Assembly: GCF_027943255.1 (NCBI RefSeq)
Contig: NC_072892.1
Location: 19,057,792 to 19,121,791 of the forward strand
DNA length: 64,000 nt
From: Anastrepha obliqua
Taxonomy: Eukaryota > Arthropoda > Insecta > Diptera > Tephritidae
Reading direction: 5' to 3'
Positions 11,881 through 23,639 of this stretch are shown here, piece after piece. Position 1 is the first letter of the stretch. Every line of letters starts with the position of its first letter. The position numbers and the translations under genes are program-made. Under the pieces are notes generated by a model. That model was not told where the DNA came from. It saw only the letters and a program-made list of their open reading frames with translations, and searched no databases.

Positions 11881-12731
11881 ATTCATATGCAGCTAAAAAA
11901 CACACGGGTAGTGCCCCCGAGTATGCACGGAGTATAAAAATATTAAACTTATTGAGTTGATTACCAAGCGTACACTTTCTAGATATTTTCTAACAAAAAT
12001 TATAAGTAAACAAATTTCAAAGCACGAGTCAGAGAGTAAGAACCAAAAATTATTATACATATTTGTTTTTTTTTTTTTTTTTTTCAATAAATAGATTCAC
12101 CATTAGAAGCGAAAATTAATTGAATTCAATAAACTTTTGTACGCAAATTTTAATGGTTATGAGAGAGCTGTGATTACATTCATTTATTGCTTGTGAATGT
12201 GCAGAGAGTGCGCGTCTATTGATTTTATTGACGCTTGTTAAGCACAACAATTCCGCGTTGCTATGTTTTCACAATGTTTTTATTTTGCATTCACATCAAA
12301 CAAAACAATTGATCTCCCTCTCAATTCTGCTGCTAAGAATATTCGAAGCACGTGGAAGCAACTTCGTATTCCTCACTGCTCATGAAGGCCGCAACTACAA
12401 AAACATAGCATGAAGTAGATCGTCAGCGACGGGAGGAGAATAGCCGAGAGCCTCACTCTAAATGTGGAAAGCGAAAGAGGTGTTGTGAGAATATATACAT
12501 ATGTACATATATAGGTATGTATATTGTCCATAAATATGTAAACTGAGAAAAGAGTAAACATGGTTATAGTTATCAAATCGCTAACCCGAGTAGACTACAT
12601 GGCCTTTTGTATTAAATAGTTATGAATGCTTTGAATATTCATTGATTTGAATAAGCAATTGAAAAATAGGCATTTACGAGGGTTTCCTTTCACATTTTGT
12701 GCCTAATAATGAAAACACAATAAAATAATAA
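11881..12731. other. Spacer, nothing recognised
   Basis: AT-rich, with a poly-T run (12064-12084) and TATGTACATATATA-type sequence near 12500. No gene or element is supported. Confidence 0.4.
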
Positions 12732-12735
12732 TTAA

Positions 12736-13450
12736 GGGGTTATATACAGTTAGAAGGCCGAAAAAAGCGAATTTTCCAGAATTTTTTCTGAGAAAACTTT
12801 TAAATTTATTGATCTAAAAATTTTTACACATATTATGTTATCTTTTAACTGTATTTTATGACTTAGTATTAGAAAAATAAAAAATTTGGAAAGGAGCTAC
12901 AGCTGATCTCCGGGAGCTCCTCTCATAAAAGAAGTTTTCCGGTGACCATTACATCTCTGAACTGGATCCTCTGAAATTAAAAAACCAAACAGAGTTCGTT
13001 AAAGTAATGTCAAATCTAGTAATTAATCGAAGGAATAGGCACAACGATTTTTTTTTATTGTACTAAATGGCGGTTTCTTAAAAAAAATCGATTTTTAATT
13101 TAAATTGTTTATAAAAACAAAAAAATCAATTGTCAGTGAGAAAAAATCTTCTATTAATAACTACAAAATATATTTAAGAAGCTTAGAATTTGAAACTAAT
13201 CGGTTTAACCGTTTTCGAGTAATGTGTGCCACCGACTTTGAGAACACCATTTCAAGAAAAACGCGTTTAAGTTTGCCTTGTACTTTCAAGTACTCTGAAA
13301 CGCCTTATTAAATTTGCGTGTAACTTCGGAAATATTCACCGGAAAGATATTAAATTTTCTGTGTGTATTTTTTAATATAATATATGAACATTAAGAAAAT
13401 AAAATTAAAAAATAAATCGATTTTTGAAAATTCTAACTGTATATAACCTC
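12736..13450. mobile_element. TTAA-flanked MITE (piggyBac-like), 715 bp
   Basis: TTAA at 12732-12735 and 13451-13454 flank inverted ends GGGGTTATATACAGTTAGAA and (reversed) GAGGTTATATACAGTTAGAA. The interior has no transposase and consists of A/T-rich sequence with segments like CAAGAAAAACGCGTTTAAG, echoed in the element at 13672-16387. TTAA target duplication and blunt inverted ends are the piggyBac superfamily signature. Confidence 0.85.
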
Positions 13451-13671
13451 TTAAAATGGATTTATTGGTTTTCAAAGTATTCTCCTAGGACACGAATTTT
13501 AAAAGCACTTTTGCCATTCAGAAGTGATACCTCTAAAACGAGCTCTTTAAAGGCTTCACCAGCTACTTCAGATGCTGAAAAAGATTAACCTCGCATTTTA
13601 TGTTTGATGTTCGACAACAAAAAGAAATCATTAAGCACCAAATCACGGCTTTAAGGCAGATGAACAATTAA

Positions 13672-16387
13672 GGGGGTATTCGAGTCAAGAGGCCCGAACT
13701 TCGAGTATTTTTTGACGGTGAATAAAAAAAAAGCTATTAATATTTTTGCTATCCATTTTTCATTTATTTATTTACTATATATTAAGAGCACACAAAATGA
13801 ATTAAAAAAAAATTGTCATGGAATTATGCGTCTTTGAAGTTTTTTTTTTTTGTATTCATTTTTATTGTAACTATATTAGTTAACAAAAATACACTAACGA
13901 ACAATTTTCTTCGGTTTTTGTATAATACAATTAATATGATGGTGCTTTGCACAAAACTTGCAAAGGAGTTGATTACTGCACGAGGTGGTGCGGCTTTTTG
14001 CGTTTCAGCCTTACAAACCATTTTTGTTGGTCAGTGAGGGCTGAGGCTTCGCTGTTGACATGATGAGATGAACGAGATCGCGTTCGAGATCGCTGATGCG
14101 TACATACCAGGGCGCGTTAGTAGCGCATCGCAAAATTTTATTCTGGAACCTTTGAATTTGAAGTATGTTGCTGGAGCTTGAGCAACCCCATAGTTGTATC
14201 CCATACGTCCAAATTGGTTTTAGTATTTGTTTGTAGAGAAGTACTTTATTGTACATGGATAAAGCAGATGTTTTACCCATAAGCCAGTACATGTTTCTGA
14301 ATTTAATATCGAGTTCTTCTCTTTTCTTCTTTACCGGAGAACTCCATCTCAGTTTAGTGTCAAGAGTCATACCCAGGTATTTAGCCGTGTTATGATATGG
14401 GATTTGCACTCCATTTATATATGTATAGTGGGAGATATCTGATTTTATTGTACGTAAAATCAATATGAACGGATTTGGTTTCATTTAGTTTTATTCGCCA
14501 AGTAACTGTCCACTCATATATTCTGTTTAAATGTTTTTGAAGATTTGCAGTTGACTCAATTTGTGTATTTCCAACTGACAAGATAGCGGTGTCGTCTGCA
14601 AACGTTGCTATGACGCAGTTCTGATTGGTAGGCAAATCGGATGTGAAAACTAGATAAAGGATGGGCCCCAGAACGCTACCCTGTGGGATACCAGCTTTAA
14701 TTTCTTTCAGGTCAGAATACGTGTCGTCGTATTTAATTCGAAAGAAACGATCGGATAGATAGGATTTTAAAATGTTATAATATTGAATTGGTAATAGCTC
14801 TCTTATTTTGTTGAGAAGGCCATCGTGACATACCTTATCGAAAGCCTTAGATACATCTAGGAAGACAGCCGAGCACACTTTTTTCTTTTCGAAGGCATTT
14901 TCTATAACTTGGGTTAGCCTGTGAACTTGATCGATTGTCGAATGTTTTGGGCGAAAGCCAAATTGATGCGCCGGTATCAGATTCCTCTGCTCAATAATAT
15001 TGTTAAGGCGTTTGGCAAGTAGTTCTTCCAATAGTTTTGACAAAATGGGTAGGAGGGATATAGGCCGATATGATGAGAAGTCGTGTGCTGGCTTTCCTGG
15101 CTTGTTGACCATGATCACCTCGGCAGTTTTCCAGTATATAGGGATGTGTTTCAATCTGAAGATAGCATTCATAATTTTGGTTATATTAATTTAATTAGAG
15201 TAATTGGTGGGAGTTGTTTTAGGATTTCCCCGGTGATGAGGTCAAAGCCAGGAGCCTTTTTGGATTTTATGTTTTTTATTTCATCACATAATTCAGAATC
15301 CATTACTGGAGGAATTTCGTCGTGATCGTTGAGGTAACATGATTCCATTTCAGCCGCTCTTGATACTTCGTATGGCTTGAAGATATTTTCAAGGTATTCA
15401 GAGAAGGTATTAGCTTTCTCTAAATTGGTTTTTGCCCATGTGGTATCTGTTTTTCTTATTGGTGGATATTGTATAGCTGGTTGTGAAAATCTTTTCGCGC
15501 ATTTCCAAAGTGAGTAATCGGTGCTGTGTTCATTTGTCAGCCTTTTTAGGTAGTCACTATGAGAGCGGTTTTTAAAAGCCTTTATCTTTTTAGAGAGTTC
15601 TTTTGTTATTTTATTTAAAGTTATTTTATCAGGTGGGGATCTGGATTGCTGCCATCGTCATGTCACGTGCTTTGCGTTTTTCTCTAACCATTTCTTTTAT
15701 TTCTCTCGTGTACTTATGTCCCGCTAAGATAGTTCTTGTAGCTAGGGTACTGCGCCACGCTGCGCGTTGTATGCTGTTTGACAAATTCAATACTTCATCG
15801 TCAAGAGCCTCATTACTATTTATTTCTTTGAAGTGGAAGGGGAAAACAAAAGGCAGTGTCCTCGTCGTCACGATTTCTACCCTTGTGGACATTTGAAAAA
15901 AAAAAACGATGACAAATTCTTAATAAATATGAATGTCATTAGCGTATGACGCAGAAAAAAGGGAAACACATTTTTTTTCATAATATGACGGCTATTCAAA
16001 AACTGAGCTCGATTTTTCCCTAATTTTTCAGCTTTCTCGAATTGTTTACACATATTATAAAATTGAAATTTCCAGTTTTTCGTGTTTCATCCGATAGAGA
16101 TATATTTAAAGAATATTCATGATAAACTTCAAGCAAATCGGTTTATTAGAACTTGAGATATCGTGCCGATCGTATCGAAAGAAGTAGTTTCGAGAAAAAC
16201 ACGTTGAAAGTTCGCCGTCCGCTCAAACCAGTCTAGCTGTCGCGCCACTAAAATAGTTGCAACTTCGAAAATAATTCGAATTTTGAAAAATCCTTTTAAG
16301 GAGATATTTTTTAATACTTAAACTATCGAATTTTGAAAAAAAAAAAAATGTTCGATATTTTTTTAATTTCTAGACTAGAATACCCCC
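13672..16387. mobile_element. TTAA-flanked element interrupted by a LINE
   Basis: TTAA at 13668-13671 and 16388-16391 flank inverted ends GGGGGTATTCGAGTCAAGA and (reversed) GGGGGTATTCTAGTCTAGA. Outside the LINE the sequence is short and non-coding (13672 to about 13838 and 15900-16387), including GTTTCGAGAAAAACACG, shared with 48620-48834. It is a piggyBac-type MITE that sits inside a mariner and hosts a Jockey-type LINE. Confidence 0.85.
13838..15897 (-). pseudogene. 5'-truncated Jockey-type LINE, reverse transcriptase
   Basis: The minus strand has a long RT frame (15172-14390). Motifs are SSYRPISLLPILSKLLEELL, HQFGFRPKHSTIDQVHRL, FLDVSKAFDKVCHDGLL (catalytic Asp), AGIPQGSVLGPILY and FADDTAILS (catalytic pair). 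A second frame (14484-14011) follows after a frameshift near 14470, with NTAKYLGMTLDTKLRW and the thumb region. Upstream text to 15897 is the EN-RT linker; the endonuclease is missing. A poly-T at 13839-13850 on the + strand is the poly(A) tail. The F in FADD and the order of motifs fit the Jockey clade. Confidence 0.88.
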
Positions 16388-16969
16388 TTAAATCAATCTT
16401 TTGAGTGCTCAAAAACTCTCTTCTGTTAGCTCCCATTGTCTTGGTCCTCGGCGGTTCATTTCTTTAATTCTCTGAAAACTTCTGTCCAACAAATGATTGT
16501 GAACCACTTAGAATTTACAGTGTTAGGCTTCTCTAGTGGTACAGTTGCGACATGAGCTGATTTTCCGCACACTTCTAAAACAGGCGACCATTTGAGGTGC
16601 TTCTTCCTTGAACAACTTTTGTTGGATATAGCTCCTACATACACTTATACTGCCAATTGGTATTTTTTCGACTCACATCTATATGTATCCGAGATTCGTC
16701 ACCTACTACTGTCATGGATATGCTTTGAACCACCGTGGCTGAAGTTTTTCAACATTTCTTGACATTAGTCTACACGAGTCCTTTATTTTCTATACCATAT
16801 TTTCACAATTTTTCTAAGAATTTCGGTTTAAGTATTTGTGTTATCACTCAGCAGTAGTTTTCCGTAACTGAAACACCTTTTTCTGAATGAAGAGTTTAAA
16901 TTTCCATCCATTAAGTCACTCTAAACTCTGATCTTTAGTTCTTTGACTTATATTTTTATGTGTTCTTTT

Positions 16970-17420
16970 TACTTTAGCTGGACACGTCAAGTGTCATACC
17001 CAAGTATTTGGCTATGTGTGTGTGAGAAACTGGGAATCCAGTTATCATGATGTCGTTATGTTGAATATTTCTATTTGTTAAGTTGACACGGAAGAGACGA
17101 TCTTGCACGTTTCCACGTTCTATGTTACCACAACGACCGGATTTATACCCGGCCAAGCACTATATTTATACTGCATTAATGCGATCCCGCATCTTCTTTA
17201 ATATTGTTCTGCTCTATCCGGAAGTAGATTCACCAGTTTCACAATTTTTAAATAGTTGGAAGATCTTAGTGCAATGGAAATTAAGGATGTTTTACATTTT
17301 TTGAAAAGTTCACACTGGTTTCAGGAGAGATAATGAAAAGTTCTCCCAGCGACATCACAATGGGCTATGAGCCTGGGGGGTGTCCCATAATGGACAGCCG
17401 ATACAACCTAACCTAATCTA
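16970..17420 (-). pseudogene. Jockey-type LINE fragment
   Basis: The minus strand at 17156-16974 reads DIMITGFPVSHTHIAKYLGMTLD, matching the post-RT segment of the LINE at 14011-14484. A nearby stretch with CAACCTAACCTAATC (17403-17420) resembles a LINE UTR. Only short pieces remain. Confidence 0.55.
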
Positions 17421-17577
17421 ATAGGGCGTGCACTAGTTTCATGCACTAACTCTTGCATCTACAAAATGGGGAAACAGGGGGTTATACTACAGATAAAGTG
17501 TTGAGTAAAGTGATCTTAGCTCAGAAAATAGTTTACCATACCTCATTCTGAAGTATCTGCTACTAATGTGTGATACG

Positions 17578-17762
17578 AGCGTATCTGCATATGCTAAGCG
17601 AGCACGAACTTTGTTACACTTCATTAAAAACTTTAGCATCTAGAAATATTTTGTTAAAAATAGTTTGGTTTCCCTCGGATGCAAAAAGTTTTCCGCAGAG
17701 TTTTTCTAATAAATGAAGTGTAACCTAAAGTTCGTGCTCGCTTAGCATATGCAGATACGGCT
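17578..17762. repeat. Inverted repeat, arms about 47 bp
   Basis: The left arm (about 17579-17625) contains GCATATGCTAAGCGAGCACG and the right arm (about 17711-17760) its reverse complement, with a 2-3 base difference. The spacer is about 85 bp. The right arm overlaps the start of the LINE RT fragment, so the arms probably arose by inverted duplication of LINE or flanking DNA. Confidence 0.85.
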
Positions 17763-18130
17763 GAAGCGAAATATGCCTGTAAGAACTAAATTTATTAGCA
17801 TCTTCTTTATGTTTCGGTATCATAACAAAAGGTAAAATCACACTTTTTCTAAAATAACAAGGTTTCGGCAATGGATTCTGGTAGCGCGTAAAAAAAATAA
17901 ATCCTTTGGCGTTTTGAAAGTTTACGTCCAATTTGTGCTTTTTTTTTTTTGGTTCTTGAGGGAGTCCAGTCAGAATTTTTGACTAGGTCCTTTAGAGTGT
18001 ATGTCAGACCGTCATAACAACATAGCGCAGCCTGTTGGCAGCGTTCCGTAGCTCAGGTGCTTTTGTTATTGTTCGTCGAGATCATCAATTGATGTGCTTG
18101 ATATTGAAGTCGCCTCCTGTTAAAACTTTT
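17700..18130 (-). pseudogene. LINE relic: endonuclease and RT scraps
   Basis: The minus strand has GGDFNIKHIN near 18115-18085, matching the GGDFNAKH motif of Jockey-type endonuclease. Further on, at 17931-17725, VMIPKHKEDANKFSSYRHISLQP matches the start of the RT domain. The intervening part is deleted or degraded. Confidence 0.65.
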
Positions 18131-18905
18131 TTCCCTTACGCATATTTAACCTTTGCTTGAAAGAATATATAAAGAGAAACCGTCGATGCCTGAAATGCTT
18201 CTGAACTGGCATTTACCTCTTCAGCATGATTTAATGTGTTTTTTTTGTTTTTGTTTTTTTTTTATTGAAACTGCACTACCTCTTCTTGTATTATTAAGTG
18301 GATGTAGTAATTTTTACGAATTGAGTGTGCTTCCGATTTTAGGCATATACCGATAGCTACTTAGTTTCTTTGATAACCCACTAAAGTTTCTCCCCGTTCT
18401 TTAGAATACCCTTCGCCCTTTAGGTTTAGTCTTTCGTTTTCATTTATAATTCTGCGCATATTTGTTTCGCTCCAAAGGATACTGGTTGAACATGGCTTGT
18501 TTATTCAAGTTTTCAAACATTTCTTGAAGTACACACAAAAATTTGTTTTTTTTTTTTGCGTCGCTAAAATACTTGATGGTTAACAGCAATAATTTTTTGT
18601 ATGCAAAACTCTTGACAGGATACACAAAATCAATTGTGAAGGTTTCATTTGGCTCAACTTTAGCAATGCAATTCAATATACTTTTGACTTTGTGTATCTT
18701 TTTTGTATTTTCGGCTGAATGTCACGAAGAAAGCAAAGAAGTGACTTATTTATTTAAAACAAATTACGCACTTTATCATCATCTTATTTATATGAAGAAG
18801 AGTTTTTAGTTTAACATTTAAACATATAATTTCCACACGTTCGGCAGGCGTGAAACAATGCGCGATCATGTAAAAAATCTTACGGAATATTTTGAGTAAA
18901 CGTCA
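18131..18905. other. Spacer without recognised content
   Basis: AT-rich. Short open frames on both strands (for example 18440-18809) lack recognisable motifs, and I do not support them as genes. Confidence 0.35.
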
Positions 18906-18913
18906 CTGGTAAC

Positions 18914-20104
18914 CAAGAATGATAGAAAGAAGATTGCGCCCATCAGAGAGTGCGTGACGTCACGTTTGCCGAGTTGTGCAGTATTGCCCACCATTTGCTC
19001 TTCGCAATAAATTTAGTGCTTTTTTATATATCAAAATGCGAAAATTGTTAAGTTTCGTAATTGTTTCTTTCTTTTTTAATTCAAAGCTACCGAAACTTTA
19101 AGTTAAAAAAAATGTATAATTAAACAAAAGATGGTTAAGAAAGGTCACTCTGAGAAGATTTTAGTGCTAATTGTATAAAATTTGATATTTTGAAAGTGCA
19201 AATTTAATTTTTTGTTTCTTTTAAGGCTATGCAAGAATATTAAATCTTCTTCTCTCAACTCTTCTTAAGATTTAAAACCTTTTTACACATTTTAAAAAGC
19301 GTTTGAACTTACTGAATGCGGATTAAACCATAGAGGTGTAATCGTTTCTTCCGGCCATCAATCCTTAGTGGGACATAGGGCATCAAGAGTTGTATTCATA
19401 TTCAAAATAAGCAAAAAATACCAGAAAATACTAAAGAAACCATAATGACACTTTTACAAAACGAGTGGTTTATCTAGTAACATAACCTCAAATATAGCAA
19501 AAAAGTCGTTCCCTTAACAAAAGAGTTTCGCTTAACAAAAAAAACTCATAAATTAAATTGTACCTACATAAGCATAACACATTTATTTAAAAAAGCGCAC
19601 ATTCTGAAAGCGATTTGTCACGCATACAAAGTTCTTTAAGTAATTCAATAAAAATTTAGTGTTTTATTTTCTTTAAATGGGCATTTTAGTGCGTTTTCAT
19701 ATCCAAAGCTAGGCAGCTCTGCAGTAGCGAGAGAGAGATTTGACTGCTGAAAGCAGAAGAACAACTGAAAGCAGAAGAACAACAACTGCAATCGCGGGCA
19801 ATGTTACCAGATGTTAAAAAAAATAAAGCTAAATAAAACTGAGTGAATTATTGAACTAATTTTAAAAAGATGTATATTTTACAAAATTATAAACATTACA
19901 TTTTAATTAGAACAGGCCCGAAAATGTCATGAAAAAAGAACTAAAATTCCGAGACTAAATAACAAAAAAAAAATGCTAAATCAAGTTACGAAAATGGTAA
20001 TCTGGCCATACTGGTGCTAAAACGACGTAACTCATTGTCAAATTCGCTGAGCGCAAAGTAACGGTACCACGATAGGCGCCATCTCATTATTCTTTCCATC
20101 ATAA
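18914..20104. mobile_element. 1.19 kb non-autonomous DNA element, copy 1 (8-bp TSD)
   Basis: Perfect 8-bp direct repeats CTGGTAAC (18906-18913 and 20105-20112) flank the element. The ends are CAAGAATGATAGAAAG and, reversed, TTATGATGGAAAG. It aligns end to end, in opposite orientation, with 50211-51403. It holds no transposase frame. Internal landmarks are GTGACGTCACG near 18955 and AAGCAGAAGAACAAC repeats near 19750. The 8-bp duplication and ATGATGGAAA terminus recall the P-element superfamily, though hAT also makes 8-bp duplications. Confidence 0.88.
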
Positions 20105-20112
20105 CTGGTAAC

Positions 20113-20733
20113 TTGGATAGCTGCTGAAAAATGAGAATTGGAAAAACTATCACTGCTATCTGGTTGATGAGTTCCACTTCAGATAAACTTTCACTTAGAT
20201 AAACTTTCGTTAAATATGCAGCTCACGAAACTATACTTTTTTCTCAGTGTAATCATAATGTTTTTCCACTAACACTAAAGACAGTTTGCTCTTTGCGTAA
20301 ATATTAGTATACGGAGAGCGAGATCGTGAGAGCCATTCGTGTAAACACAAGCAAATGTACACAACTGTCAGCCGCCGCTCAGCTTCAACGAATTGATTAA
20401 ACAAGTTAACAAAATGTATTAAGCGCAGAGCGCATGGCTGACAAGAAAGCGGGTGTGTGCATACACACAGATGTCTACATAAGTATGTGTGGCGCCATGG
20501 CAATGATACTACATACCATACCCACTGTTGGGCTTAGATACAAATATTTACGTTGAAATACGTCAACTGATAGCGAGTCGAAGACGCAATGCGACTGCGG
20601 GCCTCCAGTCACCGCTCAACAACGGTGGGCTACGAAGGTGGGCTCACACGTCTAGTCATTATTGTTAATTTACGCCGTTCTTGTTTTCAATAAATTGTGA
20701 AGTCTGTCGAGATTACTGCCAAATACAGCAATC
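20113..20733. other. Upstream region of gene B
   Basis: Non-coding sequence between the transposon and the gene B start. A GTTTTCAATAAATTGTGAAG stretch near 20681-20700 lies just upstream of the ATG and probably belongs to the 5' UTR. No clear core promoter is seen. Confidence 0.4.
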
Positions 20734-22593
20734 ATGCCGGACAACAGCAGCAAATTCAATCCAAATATACAATTGGAAATACCCAAATGGATAAATGCGA
20801 AATATTTTGAGAAGATACTGCATAAAGAGGATACAAATCTCCACAAAATAATAAAATTGACGCCGATCCCCGCTACACCGCCCGGTGAGAACTACACATC
20901 GCTCATGATGCGCATCCTAATGGACATTGAACTAAAAGGTTAGCTGCTATATTTATAGGTAAAAGTGCGCAGTTGGTGGCATCGAAAGTAATAGTCGTTT
21001 AAAATTGAATTGTTAAAACACTATGCAAATGTTACCGAAGTTATAGATAGAGATTACATATAATACGAATTATAAAAAAAAAAATATTTTTTCTGATTTA
21101 GAATTTTTTGCTTTTGGCCACTAAACACACCTGTGTAATAAACGATTTCTCGCATTGTAAAAACAGTTTGCATATGTATGTATGTATTGTAAATATTTAT
21201 ATATATATGTATATATGTGTAAATGAACTGCTGAACTAGTGTGCGTAAAGAGTTTCAAAACAATAACTGATTAGTTTATCTTCCTATCAAGCAACTTGCA
21301 TTGTTTGTTTTATCCAATTCCGTTTAACTCTCTCCGCTCTACTACCACTGCAGATGGCTACACACAACAGAAGTCGTACATTGTAAAAACAACACTGGAC
21401 GACGACAAAGGCGGCACACTTATCAATGCACTGAATCTCTTTCCGAAAGAGAAACTCATGTACGAGCGCATTCTACCTCAGCTGGAGCAACTCTACCATG
21501 ACCTTGGCAAGAATGTGATATTCGCACCCAAATGCCAATGGATCGAGCAAAAATCCAGCCGCATTACTATTGTACTCGAAGATCTGAATACAAAGAAATT
21601 CCGCAACATCAACAGACTCAAAGGCTTCGACATGCCGCACATGAAGCGTGTGCTGGAAAAGCTCGCCGAATTCCATGCAGCCAGCGTCATATGGCACGAG
21701 AAGCACGGCGCATATCCGGATGAATTTCAGAAAAGCTATCTACCTGCCAACTATCAAAAATCGAAATCTTATCAGGCACGTGTACAAAGCTACAAGATAG
21801 CTATGGCGACGTGGGGCTTAGAAGATTACGACAAATATGTGGAGCGCATTGTGAGTACGCCCAAACAATAGATATTTACAACACCACAAACATACACCAC
21901 CGCAGAATAGCAGTGTGAGTAACTAACGCAGTGATCTTTTACACGCCTTTGTTTCAGCCAAGTGCCGAACAATTCGTCAATGCAGCCATGGGCTGCTTCA
22001 ACTCAGATCCTAACGAATTCAAGGTGCTCAATCATGGCGACTTCTGGTCCAGCAATATAATGCTGAACTACACCTCAAATGGCGAAGTGAATCAAATACG
22101 CTTCGTAGACTACCAGCTGTGCAAGTGGGGCAGCCCGGCACAGGATCTATGGGAACTAATCGTGTGCTCAGTTGTGAGCAATTTGCGCATTTGGGAATTC
22201 GATCATTTCATACGAATCTACCACACTCACCTACTTAAGTGCTTGAAGCTACTCAATTATGGCAAACCGCTGCCCAAACTGAATGAGCTGCATATAAGTA
22301 TGTTGAAGCATGGCTTTTGGGGTAAGCGGCATCGTATTTGTAGCAATTTTTCAAATTGTGTTTTAATGTATATATGTGTGTTTGTGTATTACATAGGCTA
22401 CAGCACAACCTTCACACATTTGGTTCTAATACTCCTGCCTTCGGATAAAGATGCCAGTCTATTCAAGCTGATTCAGCCGGGGGAGGAAGGCGACAAGTTC
22501 CGCCACAAAGCCTATACAAATCCGCTCTACGTGCGCGCTATGTTGGATATATTGCCATTTTTATATAGGCGTGGCATTTTAGACTTTCAATGA
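20734..22593 (+). CDS. EcKinase-like (CHK domain) protein, gene B
   Basis: Exons 20734-20938, 21354-21850, 21958-22321 and 22397-22593, total 1263 nt, 420 aa. Introns are GT-AG with phases 1, 0, 1, the same positions as gene A. Visible motifs are ATPPGENYTSLMMRI in exon 1, SYIVKTTLDDDKGG across the first junction (N-lobe Lys), LEKLAEFHAASV in the middle of exon 2, NHGDFWSSNIM (His, Asp and Asn near 260, 262 and 267), VDYQLCKWGSPAQDLW near 285, and LILLPSDKDASLF after the last junction. All kinase-fold motifs are intact. A phosphotransferase acting on ecdysteroids or detoxified small molecules is expected from the family; the substrate is unknown. Gene A is the closest relative here, suggesting tandem duplication before the spacer filled with transposons. 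Confidence 0.95.
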
Positions 22594-22746
22594 CTAGGCT
22601 TTTGAAAAAGTACAAAAATATGCGGCTGACTGTGGAATTTTACAAAATTAGCAGAAAATCTGGTGGTGCCAAGGTTACAAATGGATGCTGGAGTAGTTCT
22701 TGGCTATGCGAAATTTACGCCAAAAGATGTATAAAATTTGTACTTA

Positions 22747-22752
22747 AATAAA
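22747..22752 (+). promoter_or_regulatory. Polyadenylation signal of gene B
   Basis: AATAAA about 155 bp after the stop codon of gene B. It is the first canonical signal downstream. Confidence 0.6.
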
Positions 22753-23059
22753 ATAGTTCATGCTACGCTTCCCAGTTTTCGTTGAAGTCATCTACAAGAA
22801 GGATGGAAGACAAAACTGGTTAAATGGAGAGTAACGAAATCAGGATAGGGCTACTAATAATTTTAATATTTCTATAATATTTTTAATTGATTAATAAAAA
22901 TTTTTAATTCGAAATATTTGCAGTTGAAATTCATGTCATTAAATGATCGAAAAAGTATGGAAATTTGGTAGCAGTTCCCTTGTGCCGCTGAATAGGCCGT
23001 GAGATCACAAAATGCTCCGAAATTCATCAGCGATCACGATCACGTTGCGCGCATTGCGC

Positions 23060-23185
23060 CCATTTTTCGGTAGACGTGGTGGCCCTTCCAATTTCTTATG
23101 GCCCATATTAAACCATATGGACCTAGAGGATATGTGGTTCCAGCAGGACGGCGCTATATGCCACACAGCAAGCGCCATTTTATTC
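23060..23185 (+). pseudogene. Mariner-like transposase fragment
   Basis: A short stretch reads LWPILNHMDLEDMWFQQDGAICHTAS, the region of the second catalytic Asp, like that of the element at 8791-9716. The rest is missing. Confidence 0.65.
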
Positions 23186-23187
23186 CA

Positions 23188-23480
23188 TTTCAACTTTTAC
23201 CCGCCCTTATTGAAAAACCCTTATTTACTTGGTGTTTGATCAAATAATCCAGCACAATTTGGGCTCGGTGCGATGGCGCGTTATCTTTATGCAAAAGCCA
23301 AGAATTATTTGCCCATATTTCCGGCCGTTTGCGACGTACAGCATCTCGCAAACGCTTCAAAATAGATAAATAATATTCTTTTTTGACTGTCTGGCCCGAT
23401 GAAAGGTACTCATGGTGCACTACGCCTTGGCAATCGAAGAAAACATTCAACCCGGTACTTTTTGGTCATCGGGTATGTTA
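23188..23480 (-). pseudogene. Mariner transposase fragment (second family)
   Basis: The minus strand reads VFFDCQGVVHHEYLSSGQTVKKEYYLSILKRLRD, then SWLLHKDNAPSHRAQIVLDYL with the second catalytic Asp in KDNAPSH. It is cut at both sides and abuts the + strand fragment of another family. Confidence 0.7.
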
Positions 23481-23639
23481 GGGCGGGTCAAATATTTTTC
23501 GGCATCTTTCCCAGCAGTTTAGGGTTCTACATACAATTATAAGAGCATAGCACTAAGGTCAATTTCTGTACTTGGGAATTTTTGGAATGAGGAATCTATT
23601 TCTGATGTATATTATAATTTTTATTCAAAGCACCCCAAG

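Larger units (their letters stand above)
13455..16900 (-). pseudogene. Mariner relic split by a nested insertion
   Basis: Two minus-strand halves of one mariner flank the TTAA element. The upstream half (about 16900-16392) reads ESRIHIDVSRKNTNWQY and ends FLSTQKID. The downstream half (13667-13455) continues VHLP-SRDLVLNDFFLL, matching HPPYSPDLAPNDFFLF of the family, and ends LGEYFENQ. The junction falls at the TTAA, so the reading resumes almost exactly. Stops show the transposase was already, or has since become, defunct. Confidence 0.85.

Noticed and set aside
13813..14037. + strand hydrophobic frame at the LINE 3' end
   Set aside because: It spans the LINE's poly(A)/UTR in antisense; hydrophobicity comes from T-rich DNA.
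18440..18809. Overlapping frames on both strands that could be small secreted proteins
   Set aside because: No motif, no splice context and strong A/T bias; each frame could be chance.
21473..21706. Minus frames across exon 2 of gene B
   Set aside because: They lie antisense to a conserved exon whose + strand text matches the EcKinase family.
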